DNA of 53,901 nucleotides from Candidatus Aminicenantota bacterium. GTDB taxonomy: Bacteria; Acidobacteriota; Aminicenantia; Aminicenantales; Aminicenantaceae. The translations under genes and the position numbers were made by a program. Below, in pieces: positions 17,623-26,267 of this stretch. The stretch covers positions 74,075-127,975 of the forward strand of contig WVZL01000016.1 in assembly GCA_011772495.1 (NCBI GenBank), in the 5' to 3' direction. A model generated the notes under the pieces. The model was not told where the DNA came from, made no database searches, and saw nothing but the letters and a program-made list of their open reading frames with translations. Position 1 is the first letter of the stretch. Each line of letters starts with the position of its first letter.

Positions 17623-18960
17623 ATGATGAGAAAAAAGGCTGTCCTGGCACTTTCAGTCATCCTCTTGTTGATCATTCTGACCATTGTGTACCTGTTCGTT
17701 TTTCAAGAGAAAAAAACCCCTCCATCTTCTCCACGGGTCGTCATCATCGGCCTGGACGGAGCAGGTTGGAACATCATTGATCCTCTCCTGGAAGAAAATG
17801 CTCTGCCTCATATCAAACATCTCATGAACAAGGGAAGCTATGGAGTCCTGACGACCATTAAACCTACAATTTCCTCGGTCATCTGGACCTCGATCGCTAC
17901 TGGAAAGACCATGATCAAACATGGAATCGTTGATTGGACCTATGTAAACAAGCACAACCTGGAAGTTCCCTATCGGCAGAGCGAAAGAAGGGCCAAATCC
18001 TTCTGGAATATCCTGGGCGAGCTGGGATGGAGGGTAGGCGTTATCAACTGGTTTTTGACCTATCCGCCTGAGGAAGTCAATGGATTCATGGTCTCGGAGG
18101 AATTCAGACACTTGGAGAGAAGAGACCTCTCTGAACTCACCTTGACTTATCCAAAACTCTTGCAGAAAAAACTGCAGTTTGCCAAGCGAACGAAATGGGA
18201 CTTTCCCAAAATAAGAGAAGAAGAAGATTTGCCTAGTTTCAAGGGTCTCAAGCCAGTAGGTGTAGGACTCAGCAAATTGTCCCCCTTCTATGCCCATTTT
18301 GTCATTCAGGATAAAACCATCGAACTCACCAGCTTGTACCTTTTCCAGAGATTTCCGGTGGATGCCTTTGTTACCTATTTTCGCCTCATCGATGTTGTCA
18401 GCCATTTTGCCTGCGGTTTCATCGAACCTGGACTCTTAGAAAAAGGACTGGAAGAAGAAAAAAAAGGGAAAGTCTCGCCCGAGACTTTGTCCGCCATTGA
18501 TCAGGCTTTTGGTCAAATCATGAAACCTATCTACGCTTACCAGGACAGGATCTTAGGGAAATTTCTCGAATTGATGAGCTCAAAAGCCACCGTGATCGTT
18601 ATCTCCGACCATGGATTCGGCTACCATAAGGGTGGATACGGACATTCTGACACACCCGAGATTCCTCACGGGATTATTCTCGTCAAAGGTCCTCATATTA
18701 AAAAAGGATACCAAATCAAGAAGGCCCACATTTATGATATCCTTCCCACCCTTCTTTATCTATTCGATCTTCCAGTGGCCAAAGACATGGATGGGAAAGT
18801 CCTGGAAGAAGCCTTCCAGCCAAAATTCCTGAAAAATCAGCCCATAAGGTATATCGACAGCTATGAAGATGAGGTTAAAGTCAAGAAAAAACAAAAAAGA
18901 GATGAAGCTTTAGACAAAAAAACTCTTGAAGAACTCCGCGCCTTGGGTTATATCAAGTAG
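17623..18960 (+). CDS. Alkaline phosphatase superfamily phosphodiesterase/NPP-like protein, membrane-anchored
   Basis: 445 residues: one N-terminal membrane anchor (6-27) and a periplasmic catalytic domain. IIGLDGAGW gives the first metal-binding Asp (45). SSVIWTSIATG (84-94) aligns with the nucleophile helix of nucleotide pyrophosphatases, making Ser84 (or Ser85) the likely nucleophile. IDVVSHF and VISDHGFGYHKGG provide the remaining metal ligands. Members cleave phosphodiester or phosphonate bonds. The last residues, LRALGYIK, match the ends of the two larger AP-superfamily lipoproteins on either side although the folds are only distantly related. The next gene starts 6 bases after the stop, so they are co-transcribed. 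If translation begins at 17626 instead, one residue is lost. The substrate is unknown. Confidence 0.85.
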   Translation: MMRKKAVLALSVILLLIILTIVYLFVFQEKKTPPSSPRVVIIGLDGAGWNIIDPLLEENALPHIKHLMNKGSYGVLTTIKPTISSVIWTSIATGKTMIKHGIVDWTYVNKHNLEVPYRQSERRAKSFWNILGELGWRVGVINWFLTYPPEEVNGFMVSEEFRHLERRDLSELTLTYPKLLQKKLQFAKRTKWDFPKIREEEDLPSFKGLKPVGVGLSKLSPFYAHFVIQDKTIELTSLYLFQRFPVDAFVTYFRLIDVVSHFACGFIEPGLLEKGLEEEKKGKVSPETLSAIDQAFGQIMKPIYAYQDRILGKFLELMSSKATVIVISDHGFGYHKGGYGHSDTPEIPHGIILVKGPHIKKGYQIKKAHIYDILPTLLYLFDLPVAKDMDGKVLEEAFQPKFLKNQPIRYIDSYEDEVKVKKKQKRDEALDKKTLEELRALGYIK

Positions 18961-18966
18961 CAAAAA

Positions 18967-21960
18967 ATGCCGTACAAAACAGCAAAATCACTCCTCTCTT
19001 TTACCATTATGGTACTCCTTTTCTCTTGCTCTGCAGATCAAAAAAGAGGACCCTACCTTCACCGGTTCATCGATCAGCTGGAAAACAAACACGTTGTTTC
19101 TTCGCCCTTGGCAGGATTGCACGAAAAATTTGACCGAATCAGCCAAAAATGGTCCGGCGAGGAACTCGAGCCTCTTTCTCTGAATAGAGCAAGATTTTAT
19201 TCCGTCTCCACTCGCTTGCCGGTCTTGGGCTGGGAAGAGCAAGGCCAGCCAGAGAGAATGAAAATTTCTATGGATGGGAAAGAAATTCCTTTTCATGAGG
19301 ATTCTTCTCCCAACTCCATGAGTTGGATGCTGAAGAAAGGCGAAATCGAGATCGACAAATTCGGCAAAAAAGGAAGCATAAGTAATTTTCTCGCCTTAGG
19401 AGATGAAGAGAGGTTCGAGGATAACATTATTCTGCCGGAGGGAGAATTCGTTCTTCAGATTTGGGCCAAAAGCAAAAATCCTTCTGCCAATCTTCCGCAG
19501 CTCGAAATTCATCTGAACGAAGAACTTATCGGAGAGATTGCTGTCGGGCCCTACCAGGGCTACCAGCTGATCAGCCGAGCTAAGCGGGGCTGGAACAAAT
19601 TGGTGATCTTCTGCAGAAATACTGCCCCGGCGAACAAGAGATCATCAGCAAAAGACCTCCGCATCGATAAAATATTGATAAAGTCTTTTCAGGATCTCAT
19701 TCTCTTCACGATAGCGGAAAACAAGGAGAACATTTTAGCTTCTGAATTTTCCGCTGACTATTTGGCAGAGCCGATCGATAACATCATCAAAATAGGAAAG
19801 AACATCGGAACGTCTCCAGGATATATTCAAGACATCGAATTCCACACTTCAGGCAAAAAGAGGATTGAGATCATCGGTCATTCCCTGTCCTCGCATATTG
19901 GTTTGCGGGTAGAACTGGATGATGAAAAAATATACGAGGGAGAAGTGGCTCGTTCAGGTCAGAACAAGATCTCTTTAGAGAAGTTCAGCGAAATCGGAAA
20001 GCACGAACTCAAGCTTGAATGTCTTTCATCTGAACAAGAAGGACAGGCGTTTCATCTTTCCCAGATTATCGTAAAAAATCCGCTAAAGGAACTCTACCTC
20101 CCTCTGGCTGTGATCAGGAATGAATGGCGAATTCACGATTTATCCAGCGGAGACGATTCTTTGGGACTCAAGAAAAAGTTCGTCGTCCCCAATCTTTCGT
20201 GGCGAACCCGCACCGATACCGCGGTTAACACGATTTTTGCTCCCCCCTTGACCCAACTGGAATTCGCCTTGGAAATTCCTCAATCAAGTATCTTGGAATT
20301 TGGATACGGCCTACTGGACCAGAATAGAGAAGATAAAGGCCAGGGAGTGAACTTTAAGATCGTTGTCCAGGACAAGCAGAAAGAAGAGGTCATCTTCTCC
20401 AAATATCTCGATCCTCACCAGAATGAATCCCACCGCAGACTCTTCCAAGAAAGAATCGACCTTTCTCCTTATTTCCATAAAAAAATCAGACTTAAGATGA
20501 TTACCACCTCTCCCTCATTAAAGGAGCAAGCAACGAGCAATGAACCTCAGGTCGGCAAGGAATTCGCTTACTGGTACAATCCTGTCATCTATATCCCCAG
20601 GGAAGAGCAGGAGTCCACCGAGCCTGAAATCAATATCATTTTAATATCCATGGATACTCTGAGAGCTGACCATCTCAAGTGCTATGGCTACGAGAGAGAA
20701 ACCAGTCCTAACATCGATCGATTGGGGACCGAGGGAGTCATCTTTGACAATGCTTACAGCACCACCTGTTGGACACTGCCGGCTCACATCTCTCTCCTAA
20801 CCTCTCTCGAAAACCGGAATCACCTCGTGCATAAGACTAATCCTTATATGGATAATTCCCTGATAACCCTGGCTGATATTTTGAGAGAAAACGGGTATTT
20901 CACTTACGCCTATACCGGAGGAGCTCTGGTCAGCCAGCGGTTTGGGTTCTCCAAAGGATTCGACTTTTATCGTGAATTCAGAGGCTCACAACATCATAGA
21001 GATTCAGCCGGAAATCTATTCCATCATTTCAACAACTGGATCGCCAAAAACAAAGAAAAAAAATTCTTTCTTTTTCTCCACACCTACCAGACTCATGAAC
21101 CTTATTTCTCGCCTCCAGCATTCAACTCCCTGTATCTCGATCCTACCAAGTCCAGGTGGGAAAAAGCGGATATGCAAGAAATCCTGTTCGAAGGTTACTC
21201 CCGGAAAGAAAAAAGATTCAAGGATCTGACTCCTGCGGAGAAAGAAAACATCATCGCTCTTTACGACGGAGAGATAAGATACTTAGACGAACGTTTGATC
21301 AAACCACTGATTAGAAAGTTAAAACGGCTAGGCCTATATCAGAAAACAATGATCATCGTGACTTCCGATCATGGAGAAGAATTCTTCGATCATGACGGCT
21401 GGCTTCACGGGCATTCCCTTTACAACGAGCTGATCAGGATTCCCTTGATAATAAAATTTCCTCATGACCAGTTTAAGAATTTAAGATCAGACAAAACAGC
21501 ACAGATAACGGATATCATGCCCACGATACTGGAGGTGGCGGGCATCGATTATTCTTCCTTCAAACTAGATGGGATAAGCTTAACCGGGATGCTCCAAGAT
21601 AATGAAGAGAAAGAGAGGTTTTTGATCGCTGACGTGGGATATAAAGACTATCCATCGCGGCTCCCCGAAAGGGTGGCGATAAATCTCAATGAATACAAAC
21701 TCGTTCTAAACAATGAATACGGAAATCCCCCTGAGAAATTCTTTCCCTGCCCTCCGCCTATAGCAAAAGTCGAGCTCTATAACCTAAAAGAAGACCCTCT
21801 GGAGAAAGAAAATATCGCTCTTCAAGACAAGGAAATGGTCCAGAACCTACTGAAAAAAATATACGAAACCTTCCTGCTCAGAGCAGAAAAAGGGCGAAAG
21901 GCAAAAGCCCGTGATGAAGAGATGGAAAAGACTCTAAGAGCTTTAGGCTATATCCAATAA
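18967..21960 (+). CDS. Sulfatase-like (alkaline phosphatase superfamily) lipoprotein B
   Basis: 997 residues, paralogue of the protein encoded at 14493-17441. The signal peptide ends in LLFSC, a good lipobox. The beta-rich N-terminal half (about 30-540) shares FAPP, LEFGYGLL and KNPxKExYLPL segments with the paralogue. The catalytic domain has Asp563 in LISMDTLRAD, WTLPAH with Thr603 at the nucleophile place, and Asp801-His802 in SDHGEEFFDH. It ends LRALGYIQ. As in the paralogue, Thr instead of Cys/Ser argues against a formylglycine-dependent sulfatase and for a phosphotransferase or phosphodiesterase. It follows the NPP-like gene by 6 bases with no ribosome-binding site, so translation may be coupled. 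Its stop is 5 bases from the stop of the opposing small gene. Confidence 0.87.
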   Translation: MPYKTAKSLLSFTIMVLLFSCSADQKRGPYLHRFIDQLENKHVVSSPLAGLHEKFDRISQKWSGEELEPLSLNRARFYSVSTRLPVLGWEEQGQPERMKISMDGKEIPFHEDSSPNSMSWMLKKGEIEIDKFGKKGSISNFLALGDEERFEDNIILPEGEFVLQIWAKSKNPSANLPQLEIHLNEELIGEIAVGPYQGYQLISRAKRGWNKLVIFCRNTAPANKRSSAKDLRIDKILIKSFQDLILFTIAENKENILASEFSADYLAEPIDNIIKIGKNIGTSPGYIQDIEFHTSGKKRIEIIGHSLSSHIGLRVELDDEKIYEGEVARSGQNKISLEKFSEIGKHELKLECLSSEQEGQAFHLSQIIVKNPLKELYLPLAVIRNEWRIHDLSSGDDSLGLKKKFVVPNLSWRTRTDTAVNTIFAPPLTQLEFALEIPQSSILEFGYGLLDQNREDKGQGVNFKIVVQDKQKEEVIFSKYLDPHQNESHRRLFQERIDLSPYFHKKIRLKMITTSPSLKEQATSNEPQVGKEFAYWYNPVIYIPREEQESTEPEINIILISMDTLRADHLKCYGYERETSPNIDRLGTEGVIFDNAYSTTCWTLPAHISLLTSLENRNHLVHKTNPYMDNSLITLADILRENGYFTYAYTGGALVSQRFGFSKGFDFYREFRGSQHHRDSAGNLFHHFNNWIAKNKEKKFFLFLHTYQTHEPYFSPPAFNSLYLDPTKSRWEKADMQEILFEGYSRKEKRFKDLTPAEKENIIALYDGEIRYLDERLIKPLIRKLKRLGLYQKTMIIVTSDHGEEFFDHDGWLHGHSLYNELIRIPLIIKFPHDQFKNLRSDKTAQITDIMPTILEVAGIDYSSFKLDGISLTGMLQDNEEKERFLIADVGYKDYPSRLPERVAINLNEYKLVLNNEYGNPPEKFFPCPPPIAKVELYNLKEDPLEKENIALQDKEMVQNLLKKIYETFLLRAEKGRKAKARDEEMEKTLRALGYIQ

Positions 21961-21965
21961 GCCTT

Positions 21966-22469
21966 CTATGATTTGACTTCTTTTTTTATCTTGACCGGTT
22001 TCTTTACTTTTATCGGCTTTTTTACCTTAACCGGTTTGCCAAACTTAGCGGGAACTTTTTTAGTAAAATACAATCTCTTTACTGTACCATAGGCAATTTT
22101 TTCTCCGGTATCTAACTCAAAGACTTTGCGCTTGCTGCTGAAGTCGATGAGTTTCCCTGAAGTTATATTTCCATTCTTGAGGAAAAAGTAATGCTGAGGC
22201 GTCTGAATTTGGTTTCGTTCTTGAGGAAAGTAATACTGCATATTGACACAATTGATCATCCAGATATTGGAAAGCTTGATCTTGGAGCCGTCTTTGAGCT
22301 CTAGAACCATCCGACGGCTGGAAATGTCAACGATTTCTCCGCTAACCTTACCGCCATTCTGAAGAAAAATTGCTGCTTCGCCGCTCTTGAGGCCTTGGCC
22401 TTGAACCCAACCTGCAGAAAGCATAAAAATAAACAAAACCAGGATTAAGATTTGTTTTTTCATTTTCAC
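21966..22469 (-). CDS. Small secreted protein with two SH3-like repeats and a Lys/Pro tail
   Basis: 167 residues, no family recognised. A signal peptide (to about residue 24, GWVQG) is followed by two copies of a repeat of about 40 residues. Copy one reads FLQNGGKVSGEIVDISS and copy two FLKNGNITSGKLIDFSS; each continues into a strand with LELKDG or FELDTG. Such NG-x-x-G...DG beta-hairpin repeats resemble small SH3/Sm-like barrels. The last 22 residues repeat K-(P/K)-(V/I)-K, a strongly basic tail that could bind an acidic polymer or the cell wall. The ribosome-binding site is good (GAGGTG, 3 bases before ATG). It converges with sulfatase-like gene B and diverges from the PD40 lipoprotein gene. 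Function unknown. Confidence 0.8.
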   Translation of the reverse strand: MKMKKQILILVLFIFMLSAGWVQGQGLKSGEAAIFLQNGGKVSGEIVDISSRRMVLELKDGSKIKLSNIWMINCVNMQYYFPQERNQIQTPQHYFFLKNGNITSGKLIDFSSKRKVFELDTGEKIAYGTVKRLYFTKKVPAKFGKPVKVKKPIKVKKPVKIKKEVKS

Positions 22470-22535
22470 CTCACTTGTTTTAATAATAAAAAACTTTTCT
22501 TTTCTTTACAAGTCAATAAAAATTATTTCTGTTGC

Positions 22536-22564
22536 TTGACAAAGTGGAAATAAAAATTGTACAA
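22536..22564 (+). promoter_or_regulatory. Possible promoter of the PD40 lipoprotein gene
   Basis: TTGACA (22536-22541) followed after 17 bases by a weak -10 (GTACAA, 22559-22564). The stretch resembles 11995-12023 base for base at most positions. It also overlaps the TTG codon at 22532 that would extend the frame, which argues for the ATG at 22574 as the start. Confidence 0.35.
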
Positions 22565-22573
22565 AGGCCTGGA

Positions 22574-23539
22574 ATGATGAAAAGTAAAATCTTCATGATT
22601 ATCCTCCTTCTTTTATCCGCTTTCCTTTTTATGCCCGTTTCTTGTTCTCAAGAGAAGGAAAAACCAGCCAACACTAGCCTTGAGCAAGACGCTGCTAGCA
22701 GCACTTTAAAAGCCAAGAATCCATTTCGGGGAAGAATCCTTTTTCAATCGGACATGGATGGTGATAACGAGATCTATCTTCTGACAGCCAGAGAGCTAAA
22801 AAAGCTCACTGATAATTCTTGGGATGATGAATACCCGAGGTGGTCTCCGGATGGAAAAAGAATTGCCTTCAATGCTAATCCGGAAGGCAATTATGACCTT
22901 TTTATAATGGAGGCGGATGGCTCTAGCATCAGGCAAGTCACGACTTCTCCAAAGGATGAGATCGAACATGCCTGGTTTCCTGATGGGAAAAAAATTGCTT
23001 TTACCGAACAGGTCAAAAGAGGATTCAGAAAAAGATTTACTCTGATGGTGGTTAATCTTCGTACCAAGAAGACCGATATCCTCGTTCCTGAGTTCCGGAA
23101 ATCCAATTCTCTGCCCAACTTTTCTCCTGACTCGCCCCTGATGACCTTCACCGGGAAAAGAACAATTGGTTGGGATGTGTTCATCTATGATCTTGAAAAA
23201 AAAGAATACCGGGGTCTTACCGAGGGCGGCAAGGGCTGTCGAGCGACCTTCTCCAATGAAGGCAAGATTGCCTATGTCTCTTCTACAGCCGATGGAAAAG
23301 GAGATATCTGGCTAATGGAACCCGATGGAAGCGCGAAGACAAGAATAACTGAAAGAGATGAAACCTACGATTATTTCCCTTCCTGGTCTCCAGACGGAAA
23401 ATACGTCGTTTTCAGTTCGTCTCCACAAAACCATCGTCTTCGAGGAAACTGGGCGCTTTATTTAGTTCGGGTGAAAACAAAAAGCATTGTTCCTCTCTTC
23501 GACAGCCCGGGGAAGGACATTCATCCTGACTGGTATTAA
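22574..23539 (+). CDS. TolB-like (PD40/WD40) beta-propeller lipoprotein
   Basis: 321 residues from the ATG at 22574, which has AAAGG 6 bases upstream; the frame reaches a TTG at 22532, but that is covered by a TTGACA box. The signal peptide ends in MPVSC, a lipobox, so the protein is probably anchored in the outer or inner membrane facing the periplasm. At least five PD40 blades are visible (for example WSPDGKRIAF, WFPDGKKIAF, WSPDGKYVVF) alternating with D-G-x-x-E-I-Y and L-M-E-P-D-G turns. It resembles the propeller half of TolB but lacks TolB's N-terminal domain. A complete TolB is encoded at 49322, so this is a second, lipid-anchored relative. Likely role: scaffold or ligand-binding protein in the periplasm; partner unknown. 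Confidence 0.83.
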   Translation: MMKSKIFMIILLLLSAFLFMPVSCSQEKEKPANTSLEQDAASSTLKAKNPFRGRILFQSDMDGDNEIYLLTARELKKLTDNSWDDEYPRWSPDGKRIAFNANPEGNYDLFIMEADGSSIRQVTTSPKDEIEHAWFPDGKKIAFTEQVKRGFRKRFTLMVVNLRTKKTDILVPEFRKSNSLPNFSPDSPLMTFTGKRTIGWDVFIYDLEKKEYRGLTEGGKGCRATFSNEGKIAYVSSTADGKGDIWLMEPDGSAKTRITERDETYDYFPSWSPDGKYVVFSSSPQNHRLRGNWALYLVRVKTKSIVPLFDSPGKDIHPDWY

Positions 23540-23685
23540 CAGCAGCCCCAGGAGACAGACCGAATTTGATATTTTCTTGTCCAGATTCCCGTACTAGAAT
23601 AACTCAGCGTGAAAAAGATTGACAAAAGCTGAGGGAATTGGCAAATTTACATGATACACGAACTATGAAAATGGAGAGATTGAAC

Positions 23686-25503
23686 ATGAGTTGGCGGATA
23701 AGATTACTAATCAACCTTTCTCTACTCAGCCTCCTCTGCTACGCTCTGAGTGTTTACGGCGAGATTCGATTCACCAATGCTACATCTAGATTTGGGGTTA
23801 AAGGATATTCTTATTTTGGGGATCATGGCGTAAGTTGGGTAGATGTCAACGGCGACGGGAAATTAGACATTTATGTGAAAAACGTGGGAGCTCCCAAGGG
23901 TCCTCTTGAACTTGACAATAATTTATTCATCAACTACGGATCTTATTTCCAGGAAGAAGCCGTCCAACGGGGTGTAGCCGATGGGTATGCCATAGGAACT
24001 CACGGAGCTGTGTTCGCTGACCTCGATAACGATCAAGACTTTGACCTTTTCTCCTCCACCACCTACGATGGAATCAGCCCGGCCTACAACCACCTCTACC
24101 GAAACGACGGGACTGGCTACTTCGAGGATATCACCGCCAATATCAGCCCCCCCCAAGATGTCGACAATTCCACGAGAGGAGTAGCTGCAGCTGACTTTGA
24201 CGGTGACGGGGACATCGACTTCTTTTACTCTAATCCTCTGTCAGATTCAGCCTGGAACCGCACTACACCTCTTCCGCCAAAAAATTTGAAGAATTTTTAC
24301 CTGAACAGCGGAGACGGAACCTTCACCAATGAGTACCGAGGAATCAAGTGGACAGGCTTTGTCCAGGGAGTGGCAGCAGTGGATATCGACGGAGATGGAG
24401 ATATCGATATCGCAGAAGCCAAATGGGCCCCAGTTTCGACGATCTACCTCAATGACGGAACAGGCCATTTCCGCGATGCGGGAGCGGAAATGGGATTGCC
24501 CCAAACGATAGATTTCCGCAATAACGGAATGATCTTTGCGGATGTGGATAACGACCGGGATCTGGATTTGGCTATCATCGGCAGCCACAGGTTGGACTTA
24601 TACGAGAATTCGGACGGGTATTTCACCCAATATCAGACCATCACCAATACGGGGAGGACAAATCGGCACTACGGTTATCATGTTTGCTTCGGTGATTTTG
24701 ACCATGACGGAGATTTGGATCTGTACGTCTCCGGAAGTCACATGTATGAGAATGATGGACAGGGCATTTTTTCTCAGATTCTCAGTGAGAATGCGGGTTT
24801 GAATGCTTCTGTTTATACCGCAGATCCTCGAGGCAGCGCTTTGGGAGACTTTGATAACGATGGCGATCTGGACATCTACATCTCTGACAAGAGAGATTAC
24901 AACGTTTTACTGAGAAACCAACAGAATGATTCGAACTGGATCCAAGTCGAGGTGATCGACAACTCGGGAAGCGTTGGCGGGATAGGCACCAAGCTGGACC
25001 TGTATTCGGCTGGTCATCTTGGCCAAGGCCAGTACTTAAAGGGCCATCGGGAAATTCACGGCGAATACGGCTATCTCGGACAAGATATGCCCACAGCTCA
25101 CTTCGGCGTGTCTGCTTCTGCTCAATATGATTTAAGAGCGACCTTCCCGAACGGAGAAGTGAAAATCATAAGGAACATCACCCCTGGCCAGAAAATACAG
25201 GTGGCTTTTATCTTGGCTCCTTTAAACCTCAACGGGATTAGAGGGGAAAATAAAACCCTGTTCTACAGAGAAAGCGTGATCACTCTGACTTGGGAGGCCA
25301 ACCCCGGAAACGAAAACATCATCAAATACAGGATTTACCTAGTCGATGAAGCTGGACTGAAGACTTTCCTCGATGAAGTCTATGCTGACACCTTCAGTTA
25401 TATCGTCAGAGATGTGGATAGGGACCAAACCTATCGCTTTGCTTTAACCGCAGTGGACCAAAATGAAGCCGAAGGGGCGGCAGCCTACACAACTGTCGAA
25501 TAG
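23686..25503 (+). CDS. Secreted FG-GAP/VCBS-repeat protein with ASPIC/UnbV and Fn3-like domains
   Basis: 605 residues from the ATG at 23686, which has GGAGAG 7 bases upstream and starts a clean signal peptide (MSWRIRLLINLSL...). The frame extends to a TTG at 23638 but without supporting signals. Seven calcium-binding D-x-(N/D)-x-D-G-D-x-D blades follow, such as DVNGDGKLD, DFDGDGDID, DIDGDGDID and DFDNDGDLD. They are consistent with a seven-bladed integrin-like propeller. Next comes an ASPIC/UnbV domain (GDFDNDGDLD to the GQKIQV strand), and the last 90 residues form an Fn3-like sandwich. It should be extracellular or surface exposed and Ca2+-dependent; binding to glycans or other proteins is the usual expectation. 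TTGACA at 23619-23624 may be part of its promoter but has no convincing -10. Confidence 0.87.
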   Translation: MSWRIRLLINLSLLSLLCYALSVYGEIRFTNATSRFGVKGYSYFGDHGVSWVDVNGDGKLDIYVKNVGAPKGPLELDNNLFINYGSYFQEEAVQRGVADGYAIGTHGAVFADLDNDQDFDLFSSTTYDGISPAYNHLYRNDGTGYFEDITANISPPQDVDNSTRGVAAADFDGDGDIDFFYSNPLSDSAWNRTTPLPPKNLKNFYLNSGDGTFTNEYRGIKWTGFVQGVAAVDIDGDGDIDIAEAKWAPVSTIYLNDGTGHFRDAGAEMGLPQTIDFRNNGMIFADVDNDRDLDLAIIGSHRLDLYENSDGYFTQYQTITNTGRTNRHYGYHVCFGDFDHDGDLDLYVSGSHMYENDGQGIFSQILSENAGLNASVYTADPRGSALGDFDNDGDLDIYISDKRDYNVLLRNQQNDSNWIQVEVIDNSGSVGGIGTKLDLYSAGHLGQGQYLKGHREIHGEYGYLGQDMPTAHFGVSASAQYDLRATFPNGEVKIIRNITPGQKIQVAFILAPLNLNGIRGENKTLFYRESVITLTWEANPGNENIIKYRIYLVDEAGLKTFLDEVYADTFSYIVRDVDRDQTYRFALTAVDQNEAEGAAAYTTVE

Positions 25504-25526
25504 ACACGATTTAACGGACGGTTAAG

Positions 25527-26126
25527 ATGGAAAAAATGAAAAAATACCTCATTCTCCTCTTTATCTTGTTCTTTTCCGCTGCTACCCTGCATGCTCAGCC
25601 GGAAAAAGAAAAGAAATGGGCTGTAGGTCTCTTCAGCGGTTTGTACTTCATGCAGGATGAGGCCTTCCGAGAAGTCTATGGCCAGAACACCTTTTTCCTG
25701 GGAGCCGAAATTCCCTTATCGCTGTCAAAATTAATCAAGAATCTGGAGGGAATATTCCATTTCAGATACATGAATGACAAGGGAAAAGCGACCCTTACCG
25801 AGGAGGAGACAAGACTTCAACTCATCTATTTTTCTCTCTCTGTCAGGTACATGATGAATTTAAAAAAGTTCAGGCCCTTCCTGGGTCCAGGCGTGGATTA
25901 CATTCATTACCAGGAAAAATATCCCGAAACTTTCCCCGTTGACTCCATGAAGGGCAACACTCTGGGTTTCCATATTCTTGCCGGCAGTTATTACTCTCTC
26001 GGTCCTTCTCTTTCTCTAAACGTTTATGTCAAGTACAACATCGCCGAGACCACAGAGGAAGAAACCAAAGTCAATCTGGGCGGAACAGAATGGGGAATCG
26101 GGCTCATCTACCGCTTTAATCTTTGA
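25527..26126 (+). CDS. Small outer-membrane beta-barrel protein
   Basis: 199 residues with a signal peptide cleaved after ATLHA-Q (about residue 22). The mature protein alternates hydrophobic and polar residues with aromatic girdles (for example FRPFLGPGVDYIHY and LSLNVYVKYN) and ends in the strand GIGLIYRFNL. The pattern fits an 8-stranded OmpA/OmpW-like porin-family barrel. The length is right for that group. It begins 23 bases after the FG-GAP gene and is probably co-transcribed. Role unknown: structural barrel or small-molecule port. Confidence 0.75.
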   Translation: MEKMKKYLILLFILFFSAATLHAQPEKEKKWAVGLFSGLYFMQDEAFREVYGQNTFFLGAEIPLSLSKLIKNLEGIFHFRYMNDKGKATLTEEETRLQLIYFSLSVRYMMNLKKFRPFLGPGVDYIHYQEKYPETFPVDSMKGNTLGFHILAGSYYSLGPSLSLNVYVKYNIAETTEEETKVNLGGTEWGIGLIYRFNL

Positions 26127-26267
26127 ATCTCTCTCCTTACCTGATTATGTCCCTGAGCAATCCTTCCTAAATCCTTGAAGAACCGCACGTTCTTATGAAT
26201 AAGAGAGGTATTGAGTTCATCCTGAATTTATGGCATAAATAGATACTCATTTTAGGCAAAAACGCCG

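Noticed and set aside
22532..22573. TTG start extending the PD40 lipoprotein
   Set aside because: It would place 14 charged residues before the signal peptide and overlaps a TTGACA box; the ATG at 22574 has AAAGG at good spacing.
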